Source of the DNA: Manihot esculenta
Taxonomy: Eukaryota; Streptophyta; Magnoliopsida; Malpighiales; Euphorbiaceae
Direction of reading: 5' to 3'
NCBI RefSeq assembly: GCF_001659605.2
Contig: NC_035161.2
Span: 27,203,691-27,267,690 of the forward strand
Length of the DNA: 64,000 nucleotides
Position numbers and translations under genes: made by a program
Notes under the pieces: generated by a model
The model's database searches: none
Seen by the model: the letters and a program-made list of their open reading frames with translations, nothing else
What the model was told of the DNA's origin: nothing
In this document: in pieces, positions 60,835 through 64,000 of the stretch
How the letters are laid out: each line of letters begins with the position of its first letter
Position numbering within the stretch: the first letter of the stretch is position 1

Positions 60835-63800
60835 TCCTCACGGGATTGGTAATTTGGAATTCTTCATGGGGTCTGGTTTCTTTTAGGTCTTTTTCCTTCT
60901 CCAATTATAGATTATTAGCGTTAGTGGGTCGAGGTTGGTCTTAATGCTGGTTTGGTTAGTAATTGTGGATGGTTGTGGTTTGGAGGAGCGTTGGCTGGAT
61001 TGGATGATTGCATTGGGGAGACTTGGGAAGGTTGATTCCATAATAAAATGGATCACTTGGATTGTTTGCATTTAAATTGCTTTTTATCTTTCCTATTTTG
61101 TGATGATAAGAATCTTCACCACTTCTCTGTGTATCCATTTCTCTGTCTATTGATATGCTTGCTTTCTCTTTATATAAATATATATTACTAATATGTCAGT
61201 TCCTCTTTCTTTGTCTACTTTGAAATTGGCATCTCACTGCATATCCTCTTACCTTAAATATTCTAGCATATAGTAATTGATGTTTTCTGAGTACCAGAAT
61301 CGTGGAGTTTATGTCGCCAACATTGGCGTATTGTTGCTTCTTGTTCCTTTTGCTGGCATTTGCTGTTGCCATTTCAAATGTTCTCATGTATAGTAACATC
61401 GTATGTCTACTACATTTTCCATGTTTTCCATGGATTTGGTTATCCCATTTATGTAAACATGAATGTTTGCAATCCCAACCCTTGAATTTGATCAATTGTT
61501 GAACTTTAGCCGCTAACAATCCGTTTTCAACTTCTGTTCCCATTTGGTTCAAAAGACAGTTTTCATTTAGTTTCATTGCCCTCCAGTATAATAGTAGCCT
61601 TATTTCTTTGTTAATAGGAAGGATTAATAGAATGTGGATTTTGATTGTTGAACAATGTCGATGGTATAGATTTGTTGGACCTTATTGGGAAGTACCTTGA
61701 CCCTTGGCTATAGGGAATGGGATTTGGATGCTAAGAACATCAAAGTGGCAATCAAGCTCCACGGTGTTTAAACAAGGTGTACCTGTAGTGTATTGTTTTG
61801 TTGTCTTCCTTGTTGTGGTAACAAATAATCTTCAGTTTTGCTGCGCTGGTTAGGTGATGTTTCACAGGTTGGACTGAAAATTTCCTCAGGTTCATAACGT
61901 AGAGGCAGAGGGAGCTATCACCCTGTGAATTGTAAACAATTTCTCTGGTTTACAGAATACGGTGGAATAATAATATGGGAATCAAAAAGCCTAATTACGT
62001 TAGTATGGCATTCTCGGTCTCTTTTTTTTTGGCTAAAATAAAGTTGTATATGTAAATTGATGAATGCATTTCTGAATTCTGAGTTTCTGTAACTTCTCGC
62101 GCAATATGTTTTGAATCTAATTGCAAGTCCCCAGCAAGTTGTAGTCTTGTTGTCAAAGTTGTTTTATTAATATGCTTAATATTATGTTTATTTATTTGGT
62201 TTACGAAAGGGCTAACCCCGAGTTGAACACTAACCTGACAAAGATATGAAAAATCATGAACGCCATACATCGAGACGATCGTCGATCTTCATTCCTCCCA
62301 AACGCTTCTTGTCACGTGTGTTTTTTATTACTGGATTTCATTTTAAGTTCCAAGCCCATTTAGCTTAACGTTCCTATGACTGATCTCGATTATATCTTAT
62401 TAACCAAATCGTAGTTGGCTTCCTCTAGCGAAATTTGTTATGTATCGTTTGAATTGGTCTCCAACATAAAGCTTTTATCTATTTACTGGAGCTTAAGAAA
62501 ACCATAGACGATTGGACTGTTGATAAAAGCTCCGGTCTGGCCTCTTTTTCCTACCGGTGCGCGGCTGTTCCTTGCTGCCCTCTTCACGGATGTCGATTAT
62601 CCGCTTTCAATTCCGAGTGGATTGGGACACCCTTTTTTTTGTGGTTTTTCGCTCTGCAAGTTGAGCTTCTGGGTCAGGGTGCTTTTGTTTTGCTTTCTAC
62701 TTCTATTTGACTAGTGCTAGATGTCTTGGAAAATGTTATCTCAGGGACAGTCACAAGTAGCTCCCTTGATACCTTAAAGAGAATTGCGGGGGCAACAACT
62801 TTGATCTTCCCTCTTACGTTTGCTTGGCCTTCAGCATTTACACTGACTTCTATTTGCTAGCTTAACTTTGTCTCCCGCTAGGGTTCTTTGTTTGCATAGG
62901 ACGCATATCAGGCACCTTGTAGCTTCTAGTCCTTTATAATGCCTCCTTTCGTCTTCTCTTAGTGAAAAATTAGCTGCAGACTTGCAAAACAATTGCCTCC
63001 TTACTCATGCTTTTGGCCAATCCGCTGTTTCATCAAGAGTTATTTTTGGAGCTTTGAGCCTTTTTATACTTCAATGTGCTCTATGATTTCCATGGTGTAT
63101 TGCCAGCTAAATTCGGCGTTGAGCTCCTCTATTGCCTCTGATATCTAGAGCTACTCTTTAACCGTATTAGGGTTTTGAATTGAATATTACGGTTTTGTTT
63201 TGCTAGTGATTGTTTTTAGCCAGTTGAATTTGCTGTATTCCAATTCTATTAGATATTTGGCAGTTTTATGTACTCAGTTTATTATCTCTTATTAACCAAA
63301 ATTTTTATATTTTCGCAAAAAAGAGAAAAAAAAAGGGTGTGGGAGTGGAAAACTGTAACATTAAGCTTGAGGCTTCTTTTGCAACAGCAGTATCTACCAA
63401 TTAATATAATAAACATCACAGTAAAGGTGTGCAGTGCAGCCTTTATTTTATGTCATTGTTATTGACATGTTGATGTGTGACCTAAATTCCAGGGCACTGC
63501 CTCTCACCATGTGCACACCAATTCATTAACAGGTTACCAAAGGTTGTAGGCTTTAGCCAAGCAACCCTTTTTCCCTCTTCACAGAGGCAGACTGATGGTC
63601 CAGACACTAGAGATGCAGCTAACTTTGTTTCTAATGGGGCAAACATGCATGTACATAATTTTCATGGGGCTTTCTCTATTGTTTTGATGATCAACAGTCT
63701 GAGCCAACAGGGAAACCTTGACCTCTCTTGGTAACATGTCATGTGGCAGAATAACAAACAATCCTGCACAGCATTTCCATGAAGAACTATATGGTTCTTG

Positions 63801-64000
63801 GCTCTGTTCAGCAATAATTTTTAGTATTTAGTAGTTAAAGGAGTGAATTATGAAAATTTATTTCTTGTAACGTTTGACTAACCACTGATAGAACAGCTAT
63901 CCAATACTAAAAAAAGTAACAGTTATTATATCAGTTAGTATTGCTAAGCAAGACCCTTGAACATAATAGAGTGACTTGGAGGATAGGGAACAAATTGCTT
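60835..64000. other. 3' UTR of the zinc-finger gene and unassigned DNA
   Basis: The 3' UTR probably covers the first 200-350 bases. Beyond it, base composition is closer to transcribed plant DNA than to the AT-rich spacers (for example 61280-61620 and 62500-62900), yet no protein family is recognisable. It might contain a non-coding transcript or a decayed element. Confidence 0.4.

Noticed and set aside
62520..62714. 64-codon plus-strand frame
   Set aside because: It is Phe/Leu-rich with T-run sequence, has no family resemblance and no supporting neighbours.
1..64000. CRISPR array, operons, ribosome-binding sites
   Set aside because: The window is plant nuclear DNA with spliced genes and LTR elements. 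No regular direct-repeat and spacer array is present.

Overview
This is plant nuclear DNA, most likely from a eudicot. Four intron-containing or compact host genes with plant-specific architecture sit in AT-rich intergenic DNA packed with nested Ty3/gypsy and Ty1/copia LTR retrotransposons, hAT-type miniature elements and solo LTRs. I cannot fix the species from sequence alone. A rosid such as a member of the Malpighiales is a guess, not a reading.

Host genes. (1) A DedA/VTT-family membrane protein (TVP38/TMEM64-like) lies on the minus strand at 966-4275 in four exons. (2) A plastid bile-acid:sodium-symporter family transporter, BASS1-like, lies on the plus strand. Its eight exons run from 22631 to 45968 and join in frame into 407 codons, but the gene is swollen to about 23 kb because intron 3 (7.1 kb) and intron 7 (13.7 kb) are filled with transposons. 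(3) A LITTLE ZIPPER (ZPR1/2-like) microprotein gene lies on the minus strand at 47163-47557 in two exons. (4) An A20/AN1 zinc-finger stress-associated protein lies on the plus strand at 60295-60834, with an apparent intron in its 5' UTR.

Transposons. At 6088-17718 a decayed 11.6 kb Tat-like Ty3/gypsy element lies on the minus strand. It carries an additional spliced-looking reading frame on the opposite strand, and a 453-bp hAT-type MITE is inserted in its right LTR. At 19171-21018 there is an AT-rich long inverted-repeat element with hAT-like ends. BASS1 intron 3 holds a roughly 2.1 kb hAT-like composite and a 4.17 kb Ty1/copia element (26435-30600, plus strand). BASS1 intron 7 holds an Athila-like Ty3/gypsy element (32288-45388, minus strand). 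That element is itself split by a second, closely related Ty1/copia copy (37440-41727, minus strand) with near-identical LTRs and an intact 1154-codon frame. Two solo LTRs related to the Tat-like LTR lie at 48826-49256 and 55980-56418.

What stands out. The two copia copies have the same gag-less structure and look recent. They form a roughly 4 kb inverted repeat around BASS1 exons 4-7, a geometry that could favour circular RNA, dsRNA or inversion. The Athila-like element is seeded, in both LTRs and internally, with about 20 copies of an octamer core (GTTTGCCC or its complement), often arranged as imperfect palindromes, and it lacks recognisable protease and integrase. The Tat-like element carries an antisense gene with canonical GT-AG introns. 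No tRNA, rRNA or CRISPR feature was seen. Long AT-rich stretches (4.8-6.1, 17.7-19.2, 21-22.6, 49.3-55.9 and 56.4-58.5 kb) hold no gene I can support.
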